Shown: piece by piece, positions 21,691-32,289 of the stretch
Layout of the letters: each line of letters starts with the position of its first letter
How positions within the stretch are numbered: the stretch's first letter is position 1
DNA from: Rhizomys pruinosus
Lineage: Eukaryota > Chordata > Mammalia > Rodentia > Spalacidae
Assembly: GCA_009823505.1 (NCBI GenBank)
Contig: VZQC01006595.1
Span: forward strand, 124,001-188,000
DNA: 64,000 nt
Direction: 5' to 3'
The notes under the pieces: generated by a model
Database searches by the model: none
The model's input: the letters and a program-made list of their open reading frames with translations, nothing else
Told to the model about the DNA's origin: nothing
Program-made: the position numbers and the translations under genes

Positions 21691-22410
21691 ACATAGTAAG
21701 CAAAACCCAGAGCAAGCAAATGAAGAAAGCACCTGTTCTGCCCAGAATCTGCTAAGTGCTGGGCAGCAAACAAATCTGACCCAGCCACTTCCTGTACAGT
21801 TTGCATTGATGAGACAGACAGAGAAGAAATAAACAGCACGAATACTGGATTCACCATGATGGGTATGAATAGTGTCAAGATAATAATCTGACCGTCTGAT
21901 CAGAGAAATCCATCTCTGAGAGCTTGGATTGGAGCAGAAGGGTCAAGGAAGCTGGATGGGGGCAGCTGGCACTCCCCTGCCACCCTGCCTACCTTGCCAA
22001 GGCCTCTTTCCCAGATTCCATTCTGTGTCTCTAAATGTTGGACCATAGGCCCAGCTTCCCTTAAGGAAGAAAAGCAGCATGGGTAACTGCCTGCTGGAGT
22101 CCTGGTGTAGAGTCCTTGCTGTGTGACCTTGGGGTGGAGGCACTTGACCTTGCACATTAGTATTGACCGTGGGAGAATGGAGTAGAAGAGAGGGCAAGAC
22201 TGCCTCTGAGTTGCTATCGATGGTCGACTAGGTCATTAACATCCCCTCCCAATAGCCTGACCAAGTAAATCAGAGTAAAGTGTAAAGGACCAATAAGATT
22301 TCTTTTACCACTTTCCAATGCACTCCCTCAACCTGTCTCCAGATCCCAAACAATTCCCAGCATCTCTCTGGGCCTCAGTCTTCCTGGATGTAGAAGGGAA
22401 ATGACATCCA
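21690..22410. other. Intronic sequence, no gene seen
   Basis: Unique sequence of LACTBL1 intron 5 without supported features. Confidence 0.5.
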
Positions 22411-22411
22411 T

Positions 22412-22567
22412 TTTTTTTTGGAGGGGGGTCTTTTTTTGAAACAGGGTCTTCCTTTGACCCCAACTGGCCTGGAACTCTCTGTATTGACCAGGTTGGCCTT
22501 ACACTCACAGAGATAGCCCTCTGCCTCCCGAGCGCTGAGATTAAAGGCATGTGCTAGCATGCCCAGC
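22412..22567 (-). mobile_element. B1
   Basis: Diverged (GTATTGACCAGGTTGGCCTT). Confidence 0.88.

Positions 22568-22607
<40 letters not shown>
22567..22607. repeat. (TTA)n microsatellite
   Basis: Thirteen or so TTA units between two minus-strand B1 copies. Confidence 0.93.
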
Positions 22608-22608
<1 letters not shown>

Positions 22609-22758
22609 TTGGTCTTTTCAAGACAGAGTCTCCTTACAAGGAGTTCCAGCTGTCCTGGAACTCACTCTGTAGACCAGGCTGACCTTGAACTCACAAAGAT
22701 CCACCTGCCTCTGCCTCCCAAATGCTAGGATTAAAGGCATGCGCCACCACGCCCGGCT
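22609..22758 (-). mobile_element. B1
   Basis: Little diverged; ends CACCACGCCCGGCT. Confidence 0.92.
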
Positions 22759-22759
22759 A

Positions 22760-22922
22760 TTTATTTTTATTTTATGTGTATGAGTATATTGACTGCATGT
22801 AGGTAGGTGCACCTGTATCCTGAAATGCCCACAGAGGTCAGAAGAGGGTGTTGGATTCCCCTGAAACTGGAGTTATGGATAGTTGTTAGCCATCACGTGG
22901 GTGTTGGAAATTGAACCCTATG
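22760..22922 (-). mobile_element. B2, truncated
   Basis: Stops at GAAATTGAACCCTATGGG, lacking the tRNA-like end; 70 bp before LACTBL1 exon 6. Confidence 0.85.
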
Positions 22923-22992
22923 GGCTACAACACAGTGAGTTGGCTTGGGGACCACATCCAGGCTCACCCCACGTCCCTTGTTCTCCCTCCAG

Positions 22993-23790
22993 GTGCCACT
23001 ACAGCACACTGGCCTTCTCGCTCATGGCCCACGTCCTGGCGGTGCACATGCCCCAGGGCGACTATGAGCGCTGGGTGTCGGAGCAGGTGCTGGAGCCGCT
23101 GGGTATGAGCGACATGGTCTTCATGCTGACCCGCGCGGTGCGCGCTCGCCTGGCGGCCGGCTTCTACTGCAGCGACCGGCCCGCCCCGCTCTACGACCTG
23201 GGCTGGTACCGGCCGTCGGGCCAGAAGTACTCCATGGCGGCGGACCTAGCCAAGCTGGCGGCAGCGCTGCTGGGCAGCGGGCCCCGACAGTTGCTGAAGC
23301 CCGGCGGCCTGGACACGCTGCTGGCCCCGCTGCGGACCTGCCCCGACAGCTGCTTCGCCAGCGAGACCCGCACGCCGTGGGAGTTCCACGTGCGGCTCGG
23401 ATACCGCGTGGCGCGCAAGGACGGCGACCTGGACGGCTACGCGGCCAGCCTGGCGCTCGTGTTGCTGCTGGCGGGGCCGCGGCCACCCGCGCGGGACCTG
23501 GTGGCCGACGCCCTGGACGCGCTGCTGCCCGCCCTGGAGCGCGCGCCCCGCGCCGCCGAGCGCGTCCCCGCCCCACCGCCCCGCGCGCCCCGTTCGCTGG
23601 CCTCTTCAGTTTCGCCAACCGCACGTTCTACGAGGTGCGCGCCGCCGGGCCGCGCGTGCCCGTCGCAGAGCGCTCGCGCTGCGCCAAGTGCTTGGCCGCA
23701 TCTTCCAGCTGCACGTGGCGCGGGAGTTCCCGTGTGCGCTGCCGCTCGGAGATGCCTGGCTGTCGCTGGAGGCTAAGCACGGGCAGCTCG
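22993..23790. other. CpG-dense GC-rich island over LACTBL1 last exon
   Basis: This exon is far richer in G+C and in CpG than its AT-rich SINE surroundings. Such intragenic islands in coding exons are common in mammals. They are also where sequencing dropouts and indel errors are most frequent, which bears on whether the frameshifts are real. Confidence 0.8.
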
Positions 23791-23904
23791 TTCGGTTCTA
23801 CCCGCTGGACCAGCACGGGCTGTCTCCAGGCTTCAACATTGCCTGGCCTCAACACCTACTGCGTGCTGCAACTGCAGCGCAAGCCTGTGTTCAGGACCCA
23901 GTAA
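22993..23904 (+). pseudogene. LACTBL1: LACTBL1 last exon, frameshifted
   Basis: Acceptor CCCTCCAG ends at 22992. From 22994 the expected frame reads CHYSTLAFSLMAHVLAVHMP, including the Tyr-Ser-Thr box, then EPLGM and LYDLGWYRPSGQ, up to about 23575. Homology-like sequence then moves to a second frame (PFAGLFSFANRTFYEVRA, about 23590-23660), to a third (ALRQVLGRIFQLHVAREFPC and FYPLDQHGLSPGF, about 23661-23840), and back to the second frame (LPGLNTYCVLQLQRKPVF, about 23843-23904, TAA at 23902). Net changes are -1, -1 (or a longer non-triplet loss) and +1. Compared with the family as I recall it, about eight residues are missing after GYAAS near 23440, and a block between EVRA and the next frame is also gone. 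The alternative is base-calling or assembly error in very GC-rich DNA. Confidence 0.82.
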
Positions 23905-24139
23905 GCTAGGGCCTGCAGCCTCCTGCCTGCAGCCTCCTCCTGTCATAAGCTTCTCATCCTGAGCTAAGGGCGGACAACTCCAGCCAAAGAGAATCCACAA
24001 ACTGGATTCACAAAAGTTGGGGAGGCAGGTGCTACTCAAAGTGAGGTCCATAGACTAGAGCCAGTTGTGAACCGTCCTCATCCAGGGGGGAGGCAGACTT
24101 CTACTGTAGTTTAGAATTAAGTGTTTAGGAAGGTAAATG

Positions 24140-24255
24140 TTAGCTGGCTGAGTGATGAACACCTGTAATTTCAGCACTTGCGAGAAGGGGGCAGGAGAAT
24201 CAGGAGTTCTAGGTCAGCCTGTGTTACAAAAGACTTTAGTTCAAAAAAGAAAAAC
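24140..24255 (+). mobile_element. Old B1
   Basis: CACCTGTAATTTCAGCACTT and GTTCTAGGTCAGCCTGTG. Confidence 0.55.
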
Positions 24256-24337
24256 AAATAAGTAGTGGAATATTATTTTGTATCTGGTTTAGACAAAAGC
24301 AGAACACCTGCTGTGCCATTGTCTTTTAAAAACCAAA

Positions 24338-24510
24338 TCTAGCTGGGCGTGGTGGCGCCCATCTTTAATCCCAGCACTCTGGGAGGCAGAGGCAGGTGGA
24401 TCTCTGAGTTCAAGGCCAGCCTGGTCTAAGTACTGAGTTCCAGGCCAGCTGGGGCTATAGGGAGACCTGTCTCAAAAAGACAAAAACAAGACAAAACAAA
24501 ACAAAACCCC
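24338..24510 (+). mobile_element. B1
   Basis: Full-length, CAAAA-type tail. Confidence 0.92.
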
Positions 24511-24514
24511 AAAT

Positions 24515-24700
24515 TGTACTGGGTTAGGGATGTAGTGTGTGTGCTTATCTACCCTGCAGATAGCCCTGGCGTGGACTCCAGCAATGCATAAACCTTCGTG
24601 GGGCAGGGCACACTTGTAACCCTACCACTCTGGAAGTAGAGGCCGGAGGATTAGGAGTTCTGAGCTAGCCCGGGATAGATGTTATTTAAAAAAATAAACA
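24515..24700 (+). mobile_element. B4-like SINE
   Basis: GGTTAGGGATGTAGTGTGTG head; B1-like TGGAAGTAGAGGCCGGAGGA. Confidence 0.65.
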
Positions 24701-24711
24701 AACAAAGAGAG

Positions 24712-24850
24712 CCAGGTATGGTGGCACACACCTTTTAATTCTGGCAGAGGCAGGTGGATCTCTGTGAGCCTGGTCTACATAGCAAGTTCCAGGTCAGTTG
24801 GGGCTACAGTGAGAGCTGTCTCAGAAAACCAAAATACAAAAAAAAAAAAA
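24712..24850 (+). mobile_element. B1
   Basis: Short internal deletions; A-rich tail. Confidence 0.85.
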
Positions 24851-24947
24851 CACCCCAAACCCAAAACAAAACAAAAACAAGAAAATGTTATTGTGTTGTA
24901 ATTTGCCTACAAACAGGTATAGCTTGCTTATTTGTTTAATTCATTTT

Positions 24948-25005
24948 TGTGGGGCCTCACACATGCTAGGCAAGTACTCTTACCAACTGAGCTACATCCT
25001 CAGTC
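24948..25005 (-). mobile_element. ID fragment
   Basis: CATGCTAGGCAAGTACTCTT. Confidence 0.6.
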
Positions 25006-25009
25006 TGAG

Positions 25010-25700
25010 TGGGACGAATTTCAGAAATATTTACACCCATCGCCACATTCAAGGTACAGGGAACTCCTAGCACAGAAACCTCTGCACCCCCACTATTCCT
25101 TTGCAGTCAGTACCCTCCTTTCTCCCCCAGCCCCAGGCAACTACTGTCAGGGTAGATTAGTTTCACCACGTGAATGGGTCTCACTGTGGTGTGTGTGTGT
25201 CTTCTCTGGCTCAGCCTGCTGTTTTTGAGGTTCAAGCCTTTGTATATCAATAGTTCCTTGCTTTTTATTCCATTGTGTGGATGTGCCACAATTTGTTTAT
25301 CCTGTCACCAGTTGATGGATGGTTGGGTGGTTTCCAGGTTGGGCTGTTATAAAAAAAAAATCATTTAGCACCAGCTCTCCCGTGCATACAGGCCTTCAGT
25401 TCTCTTGGGTAGATTTCTAGATGTGCCTGCCAGGGAGTTTTCCCAAAAGGCCTTGTGCAGTGTTCCATCCCCACACAGAAGCCTGTGACAGATCTGTTGC
25501 CTGCATTATGTGGTATCACTTGGCCCTGTCAGTCTTTTAATTTTAGCCATGTTGGCAGTTCTAAAGTCCTATCTCATTTGGTTCTAACTGTACTCTATTT
25601 ATTGAATTATAAAAGCTTTATGTGTATATATTCTGAAACAGATCCTTTTTGGAGTTTTCTATATATAGTCAACCATTTTCCCCCAGTCTTTGGCTTGACT
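25010..25700 (-). mobile_element. Old L1 3' region
   Basis: TTCCATTGTGTGGATGTGCC and CACCAGTTGATGGATGGTTG; ancient L1 read antisense. Confidence 0.65.
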
Positions 25701-25721
25701 TTGCATTTTCCTTATTTTTAT

Positions 25722-25858
25722 TTTTTGACAGGGTCTCCCATAGTCCCAGATGGCCTGGAATTCACTATGTAGACCAGGTTGGCCTTCATCTCACTTCATC
25801 TGCCTGCCTCTGCCCTTCAAGTGCTGGGATTAAATGTACGCACCATCACACCCAGCTC
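25722..25858 (-). mobile_element. B1
   Basis: TTTTGACAGGGTCTCCCATA start. Confidence 0.85.
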
Positions 25859-25889
25859 ATTTTATTTTTTAAATGACTGTATGAATGTG

Positions 25890-26108
25890 TGTATTTTAAG
25901 GCAGAATCTCATGTAGTCCATGCTGGCCTCAAATTCACTATGTAACTCAGAATGACTTTGAGTTTCTCAACTTCCTGCCTCTACATCCCCAGTGCTGGGA
26001 CTACAGGTGTGTCTCACCACACCAAGTTTATACAGTACTGGGACTGAACCCACAGGATGTCAGGCATGCTAAGCAAGCCTTGTTCCAACTGAGCTGCATC
26101 TCAGTCCC
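25890..26108 (-). mobile_element. B4/RSINE composite
   Basis: B1-like part then GGCATGCTAAGCAAGCCTTG. Confidence 0.7.
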
Positions 26109-26149
26109 TATTATTTTATTCATTTATTTATTCTTTTCTTTTTTTTAAT

Positions 26150-26368
26150 TTATTCTTTTCATGTGCCTGAGTGTATTGCCTGCCTGTGTTTAAGTGCACC
26201 TGTGTCACCTGTGTCATGCAATGTCCACAGAGTCAGAAGAGGGCATCGTATCCCTTGGAACTGGAGGTACAGATAGTTACTTAGCCATCATGTGGGTGCT
26301 GGGAATTGAACCTGGGTCTTCTGCAAGAGCATTAGGTGTTCTTAACTGATGATCCATCTCTCCAGACC
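26150..26368 (-). mobile_element. B2
   Basis: Diverged; short repeated CACCTGTGT block inside. Confidence 0.88.
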
Positions 26369-26404
26369 TCAATTTATTTTAATTTAATAATTTTATTTTA
26401 TTAT

Positions 26405-26640
26405 TTTATTTTAATTAAAAAAATTTTTTATTTATTTTTGTATGTGTATGAATGTGCTGTCTGCATGTAGGTCTGTGCATCCATGTCGTGCAATGCTGTG
26501 GAGGTCAGAAGAGGGTTTTGCATTCCCCTGGAACTGGAGTTAAAGACGGTTCTCAGCCACCATGTGGGTGCTGGGGATCGAATCTGGGTCCTCTGTAAGA
26601 GCTGTCGGTGCTCTTAACCACTAGGCCATCTCTCCAGCCC
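26405..26640 (-). mobile_element. B2
   Basis: Full-length, little diverged. Confidence 0.92.
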
Positions 26641-26675
26641 TATTATTTTATTTTATTTTATTTATTTATTTATTT

Positions 26676-26823
26676 TTTGGTCTTTTCGAGACAGGGTCTC
26701 CCTGTAGCCCCAGCTGTCCTGGAACTCACTCTGTAGACCAGGCTGGCCTTGAACTCACAAAGATCCTCCTGCCTCTGCCTCCCAAGTGCTAGGATTAAAG
26801 GCGTGCGCCACCACGCCCGGCTT
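26676..26823 (-). mobile_element. B1
   Basis: TCTTTTCGAGACAGGGTCTC to CACGCCCGGCTT. Confidence 0.93.
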
Positions 26824-26839
26824 ATTATTTTATTTTTTT

Positions 26840-26960
26840 AATGTCTCTCTGTAGCCCCAGCTGGTCTAGAACTTGACCTGGAACTGTGAAATCTGGTCTC
26901 CATCATCTCACAGAAATCTCCCTCCCTCTGCCTTCTGAGTGCTGGAATTAAAGGCATGCT
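26840..26960 (-). mobile_element. B1, partial
   Basis: GTAGCCCCAGCTGGTCTAGA; 5' end missing. Confidence 0.75.
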
Positions 26961-27062
26961 CTATTCATTTTTAAAATATAGGATCACATTATATATCATA
27001 GACTCACCTGGAACTTCAAATCTTCCTGCTTCCAGCTCCTGAGTTGCTGGGATCACAGCCAT

Positions 27063-27212
27063 GCAGGCATGGTGGTGCATGCCTTTAATTTCAGCACTCG
27101 GAAGGCAGAGGCAGGTGGATCTCTGTGAGTTCAAGGCCAGCCTGGTCTACACAGTGAGCTCCAGACCAGCTGGGACTAAAGGGAGACACTGTCTCAAAAA
27201 GACCAAAAAAAA
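27063..27212 (+). mobile_element. B1
   Basis: Full-length. Confidence 0.9.
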
Positions 27213-27313
27213 TTTTTTACTGAAGTTTTTCAATTTCTGTACAATATATTTTGAGGTATTTAGATCCCCTCCCCATCCTCATCTCCTTTTACTGCCTCCT
27301 ACCCACTTTAAGG

Positions 27314-27420
27314 TTCTCTATCTGTCTATCTATCTGTCTATCTATCTATCGATCTATCTATCATCATCATCTATCTATCTATCTAATCTACCTACCTACC
27401 TACCTACCTACCTACCTGTC
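27314..27420. repeat. Compound (TCTA/TCTG)n (CTAC)n microsatellite
   Basis: TCTA-type units to 27388, then eight CTAC units; likely polymorphic. Confidence 0.93.
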
Positions 27421-28030
27421 TGGGCCTATAGAGTCTAATTTGTGTTCCCAAATATCCTTCAGTGTGGGTCCATCACTGGAGCCTCATCCTTGAAAAACAG
27501 TCTCTCTCTGTCCCAGGAGCCATCACATCAGTTGCCAACAGTTCCTCAGGCAGGGATGGGGTTTCTTACCCACATCCGTGTCGGGATTTTGTCTGGTTTG
27601 AGTTTACATCGAACTCATGCATTGCTGTGAGTTCATATGAGTTACTTCCCAGCTGTCTGGGAAAACTCTGTTTCCTCCTCTGGCTCTTAGAATCTGCTCC
27701 CTCTTCTGCAGCCATCCCTGAGCCCTGGGAGGCAGAAGCTCGATATGGGAGTCCTACTCAGGAAGAAGCACTCGCAGACTCTTGTTCTCGGCATGTTGGC
27801 CAGGTGTGGGTGTCTGTGTCAGTCACCATCTGCTGCATAAGGAAGTTTCTCTGGTGAGAGTTGAGAGATGCATCAGTCCTGCCCAGTCTGCAGGGGTGCA
27901 CAGAACCCCGGATCATTCATTTTCTTAATGGTGTCTTTTGACAGAATCGAAGAGTAGAATTTTAACATTTTGATGGAATTTCTACCTATTAAATCTAATA
28001 CAAATTATGGGTTGAATTTTGTATATTAAA

Positions 28031-28031
<1 letters not shown>

Positions 28032-28088
<57 letters not shown>
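28032..28088. repeat. (CA)n microsatellite
   Basis: Perfect CA run of about 28 units directly before a B2. Confidence 0.95.
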
Positions 28089-28090
<2 letters not shown>

Positions 28091-28300
28091 GAGAGGTGGC
28101 TCAGCAGTTAAGATCAAGTACTGCTCTTGCAGAGGACCCAAATTTGGTGACTGCACCCACACTGGGTGGCTTACAGCTACCTACAACTCCAGCTCCAGGG
28201 GATCTGACACTCTCTTACACCTGCACTCTACACTTACGTGTGTATATCCATCACACTCCACACACACCCACACATACCCCACACACACAATTAAAAAATA
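28089..28300 (+). mobile_element. B2
   Basis: Diverged, begins TGGAGAGGTGGCTCAGC after the (CA)n. Confidence 0.85.
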
Positions 28301-28306
28301 AAGTCT

Positions 28307-28470
28307 TGCCGGGCATGGTGTCGCACGCCTTTAATCCTAGCACTTGGGAGGCAGAGGCAGGCGGATCTTTGTGAGTTCAAGGCCAGCCTGGTCTACAGAG
28401 CGAGTTCCAGGACAGCTGGGGCTACAGGGAGACCCTGTCTTGAAAAGACCAAAAAAATAAAAAGATCTTA
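28307..28470 (+). mobile_element. B1
   Basis: Full-length, young (GCCGGGCATGGTGTCGCACG). Confidence 0.93.
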
Positions 28471-28487
28471 AAAAAAAATATTTCCAT

Positions 28488-28722
28488 GGGCTGGAGAAAT
28501 GCTCAGTGGTTAAGAGCACTGGCTGCTCTTGCAGAGGACCCAGGTTTAATTCCCCAGCACCCACATACATGACATGGCAGCTAACAACTGTCCTAACATC
28601 AGTTCCAGGGGATCCGGTGCCCACTTCTCACCCCCACAGGTGTTGTACAACAGGGGTGCACTTACATGCATGCAGGCCATACATTCATACAGATAAAATA
28701 AAAATACTAAATAAAATATTTT
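28488..28722 (+). mobile_element. B2
   Basis: Full-length with AATAAAATA tail. Confidence 0.92.
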
Positions 28723-28737
28723 AAAAAAAATTTCTTA

Positions 28738-29026
28738 AGGCTGGAGAGAGATGGCTCAGTGGTTAAGAGCACCAACTGCTCTTGTGACCCAGGTTCGATT
28801 CCCACCACCCACACTGTCATTAAGCTGGGTGTAGTGGCGTACGCCTTTATTTGTTTTTTTGGTTGTTTTTTTTTTTTTTTTTTTTGTCTCCCTATGCCTT
28901 TAATCCTAGCACTTGGGAGGCAGAGGCAGACGGATCTCTGTGATTTCAAGCCTGGTCTACAGAGTGAGTTCCAGGCCAGCTGGGGCTATAGGGAGACCCT
29001 GTTCCAAAAATGCAAAAAAAAAAAAA
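28738..29026 (+). mobile_element. B2 head followed by an interrupted B1
   Basis: B2 to 28820, then B1 head to TACGCCTTTA, a T-rich 40-bp insert, and B1 restarting at CCTTTAATCCTAGCAC. Confidence 0.8.
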
Positions 29027-29037
29027 AGGTGAAAATT

Positions 29038-29240
29038 GGGGGAACAGAGAGATGGCTCAGAGGTTGAGAGTACCAGCTTCAGTTCTCAGCACCCACATGG
29101 TGTCAAACAACCATCCAGAACTCCAGTTCCAGGGGATCCATGCCCTATTCTGGCCTCTACACGAATTCACATATACACCAGGACAAAGTGTGTGCGCACA
29201 CACACACATGAACACAAATAAATAGAAAAATATTTTAAAG
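29038..29240 (+). mobile_element. B2
   Basis: Lacks the central CTCTTGCAGAGG block. Confidence 0.82.
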
Positions 29241-29246
29241 TGTGGG

Positions 29247-29575
29247 GGATGCTGGAGAGATGGCTCAGCAGGTGGTTACTCTTGCAGAAGACTAGACTTC
29301 CATTTCTCTTTTTTTTTGGTCTTTTCGAGTCAGGGTCTCTCTGTAGCCCCAGCTGTCCTGGAACTCACTCTGTAGACCAGGCTGGCCTTGAACTCACAAA
29401 GATCCGCCTGCCTCTGCCTCCCAAGTGCTAGGATTATAGACTTCCATTTCTAACATCCACATTGAACAGCTCACAACTGCCCATGGCTTCAGGGCATCTG
29501 ACACCCTCTTATGGCCATCCCAGGCACCTGTCCCCCCCACAAATACAGATAAATAAAAATAAGTATTTTTTAAAA
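29247..29575 (+). mobile_element. B2 interrupted by B1
   Basis: B2 halves 29247-29307 and 29437-29575 flank the B1 at 29308-29436. Confidence 0.88.
29308..29436 (-). mobile_element. B1 nested in B2, with 15-bp target duplication
   Basis: TAGACTTCCATTTCT occurs at 29293-29307 and 29437-29451. Confidence 0.92.
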
Positions 29576-29639
29576 AAGACTATCATGTACTAAATGGAGC
29601 TAGAGACTGGGTAAACTTTTGGGATCCACCCCCAATACA

Positions 29640-29990
29640 TAGTGTAATGTAATGTCCCAGAGTCATTTCAAGTTGCTGCAAGTGTGAGTAGTTTTGGTTG
29701 CAGAGTAGGGCTCTGTGGATGGATGGAACATGATTTGTCTAATCATTCCCTTGTTGAACAATGTCTGGGTTGGTTCCAATTTGTGGCTGTTGTGAATAAA
29801 GTTGCTATAAACATTTGTCTATGGACATGTGTGTGAGCTTGTTTATTTCTCTGGGATAAACGCCCAGGAGAGCAGAGGGCGGGACCAATCAGAGGGCATG
29901 CCAGAATTTTGAGAAAACTGCCAAAATACTCTCCAGGCTGGCTGGACCGTCTTCTGTGACACCTGGAAGGTGGGAGGGGTCTGCTCTTTG
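29640..29990 (-). mobile_element. Old L1 3' region
   Basis: GGTTGGTTCCAATTTGTGGC and GAATAAAGTTGCTATAAACA. Confidence 0.65.
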
Positions 29991-30033
29991 TTTGGCCAGC
30001 ACTTTTTAATGCCGCTTTTTAACTTTTTTTGTT

Positions 30034-30183
30034 GTTGTTCTTTTTTTGAGACAGGGTCTCCCTGTAGCTCTGGCTGTCCTGGAATTCATTAGGTAGACCA
30101 GGCTTGCCTTGAACTCACAGAGATCTGCCTGCCTCTGCCTCCCAAGTGCTAGGATTAAAGGCGTATGCCACCACGCCTGGCAC
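30034..30183 (-). mobile_element. B1
   Basis: Full-length. Confidence 0.92.
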
Positions 30184-30209
30184 CACTATTTAACTTTTTC
30201 AAATTTGTT

Positions 30210-30400
30210 TTTATTTTTAATTATATGTGTGTGGGGGTGGGGGGTGGGGGATGGTATATGCACACGAATGCAGCTACCTGAGGAGTCTGGAAGACGTAAC
30301 TGGATTCCCTTGTGAACTGCGAGATGTGGCTGCTGGTGACCAAACGGGTCATCTGGAAGAGCAGTAGGTGTTCTTAGCCCTGAGCTCTCTTTCCTGTCCC
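30210..30400 (-). mobile_element. Old B2-related SINE
   Basis: GGAAGAGCAGTAGGTGTTCTT and GAGCTCTCTTTCCTGTCCC. Confidence 0.6.
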
Positions 30401-30439
30401 AGTGTCATATTTTTAAATTTTATTTTAAAAATTATTTTT

Positions 30440-30687
30440 ATTTATTTATTTTTTCTTTTTTTTAATTTTTGTATGTGTATGAATGTATTGTCTGCATGCA
30501 GGTCTGTGCACCCGTGTCGTGCAATGCCACGGAGGTCAGAAGAGGGTCTCGGATTCCCCTGGAACTGGAGTTCTCCTGGAATTGGAGTTACAGACGGTTC
30601 TTAGCCGCCATGTGGTTGCTGGGGATCGAACCCGGGTTCTCTGCAGGAGCGTCGGTGCTCTTAACCGCTAGGCTATCTCTCCAGCCC
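30440..30687 (-). mobile_element. B2 with internal duplication
   Basis: CTGGAGTTCTCCTGGAATTG marks the doubled block. Confidence 0.93.
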
Positions 30688-30689
30688 TA

Positions 30690-31400
30690 TTTTTATTTTT
30701 ATATGTATGAGTGTTTTGTAAGTAAGTTCACCTGTGGGTGCAGTGCCCATGAGAGCCAGGGGGCCCTGCCCAGGGCTGCAGTGGTGACCTGGCTCCCTGC
30801 TCCCGCCCTTCCCCTCTGGGCTGGTTTCCCACGTCTACTTGGCAGGCTACTCACCGTTAATCCGGGTATTTTGTAGATAAGATTAACAGCTCTGAGCAGT
30901 TGATTTAAATTAAGAAGCTTACTCTCTGTAATCTGGGTGGGCCTCATTTAGCCAGTGCAGATTTCCAATCACAGAAGACCCACAGTGGATGGTGGATGGT
31001 GGATGGTGGGGGCATCCATCCCCTTCCGAGCTTCCCACCTGCTGGCCTGTCCTACCTAATAGCAGTTTGCCAGTGAACCACTAAATCTAGTCCCTGAAGT
31101 AGAATAAGTCTCTAAGTGTACGTCCTGCAGGTCCCTCCAGAGGACCCTGGCTGATACACCCCCAACACTACAGGGCAGGTGGAGGAGGAGGCTTTGAGAA
31201 GCTGGGTTTCTGCATCTCAAACACAACATGAGCTGAACTCTCATTTCATGTGGAGAAAAGCTTAAATTCTACCAAAGGGCCCCAGCTTTCCTAGTGCCCT
31301 TATTCATTCTGTTTCAGCACCTGGACCCCACTGTTCCTTCAACATGCCAAGCCTTCTTCAGCCTCAGGACCTTTGTTGTTGTTGTAACAGGTTTCCCATG
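30690..31400. other. Intergenic sequence, no gene seen
   Basis: Starts with a short B2-like remnant (30690-30750), otherwise unique. Confidence 0.5.
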
Positions 31401-31407
31401 TACTGGA

Positions 31408-31806
31408 TCACTTTAGTGTCAGCTTGACATACCTGGGTAGATGGAGCCTAAACTGGGAAATTTCTTCCATTGGCCCAGCCTGTGGCCACGTCTGTGGGGT
31501 ATTTTCTTGATTGTTGAGTGAAGTGGGAGAGCCCAGCTCACTGTGGGCGGTGGCACCCCTGGGCAGGTTGTTGTGTATTGTATAAGAAAGCAGGCTGGGC
31601 ATGGGCCAGGGGAGCAAGCCAGTAAGCAGCATTCCTCCATGGCCTGTGCTTCAGCTCCTGCCTCCAGGTTCCTGCCCTGAGTTCCTGCCTTGGGCTCCCT
31701 AAGTGATGAACTGTGACCTGGGAGATGTAAGATGAATAGACCCTTTCCTTCCCAAGTTGGTTTTGGTCAAAGTGTTTTGTCACAGCAATGGAAGGTAAAC
31801 TAGAAC
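31408..31806 (+). mobile_element. URR1-like DNA transposon, second copy
   Basis: GTGTCAGCTTGACATACCTG, CTCACTGTGGGCGGTGGCAC and GCAAGCCAGTAAGCAGCATT. Confidence 0.78.
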
Positions 31807-31837
31807 ACCCCATGGACAACTCCCTTGTTCTCTGTCC

Positions 31838-31890
31838 TTCCCCCCTTTCCCCCCTCCCTCCCCCCTCCCTCCCTCTCTTCTCCTACTCCT
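31838..31890. repeat. Polypyrimidine tract
   Basis: Almost pure C/T over about 50 bp with several C6 runs. Confidence 0.9.
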
Positions 31891-32289
31891 CTCTTGTGTG
31901 TGATGCTGGGGATCAAACCTAGGATCTTACACATGATATGGCTCCAGTAACTTAAAGTCAACCCTCTCTCTTATCTGCACACACGGAGCAAACCTAGGAC
32001 CTTGCACTTGCTAAGTGGGCGAGCAGGTGAGGTCCTCCTTTCACAGACCCCTCCCCATAATGTTTTCCAAATCTGGCTTCAACACCAGCCCAGCTCTACT
32101 CCAACTTTAGAGCAGAAGCTGTGTGCTAGGTGGCTGTCCAGTGTGTCCCATGAGATGATCCCTGCAGAGTGGGAAAGCCACCTGTGAGAATGTTCACACC
32201 TCCTCCTTGATGTGTCCAAGACTCTGCCACATCCTGGAATGCAGAAATCTGACCACCTTTGATGCATTGGGACATGAACCGTTTCTCAA

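Larger units (their letters stand above)
8952..23904 (+). other. LACTBL1: LACTBL1 locus, beta-lactamase-like 1 (probably degraded)
   Basis: Gene-level entry. Six exons are inferred: a tentative anchor exon near 9.0 kb and exons at 11485-11584, 15318-15475, 16268-16506, 21286-21391 and 22993-23904. Exons 2 to 6 have AG/GT borders and consecutive phases that match. The encoded protein is a single-pass, serine-type beta-lactamase-like hydrolase of the LACTB/class C penicillin-binding family, with the Ser-x-x-Lys box in exon 4, a Tyr-Ser-Thr box at the start of exon 6 and a late Lys-Asp-Gly region. The substrate of LACTBL1 is not known to me. The last exon is broken by frameshifts, so a full-length product cannot be read from this sequence. 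The gene converges on EPHB2. Confidence 0.85.

Noticed and set aside
23121..23624. 167-codon Arg/Gly/Ala-rich - strand frame
   Set aside because: Shadow of the GC-rich LACTBL1 last exon.
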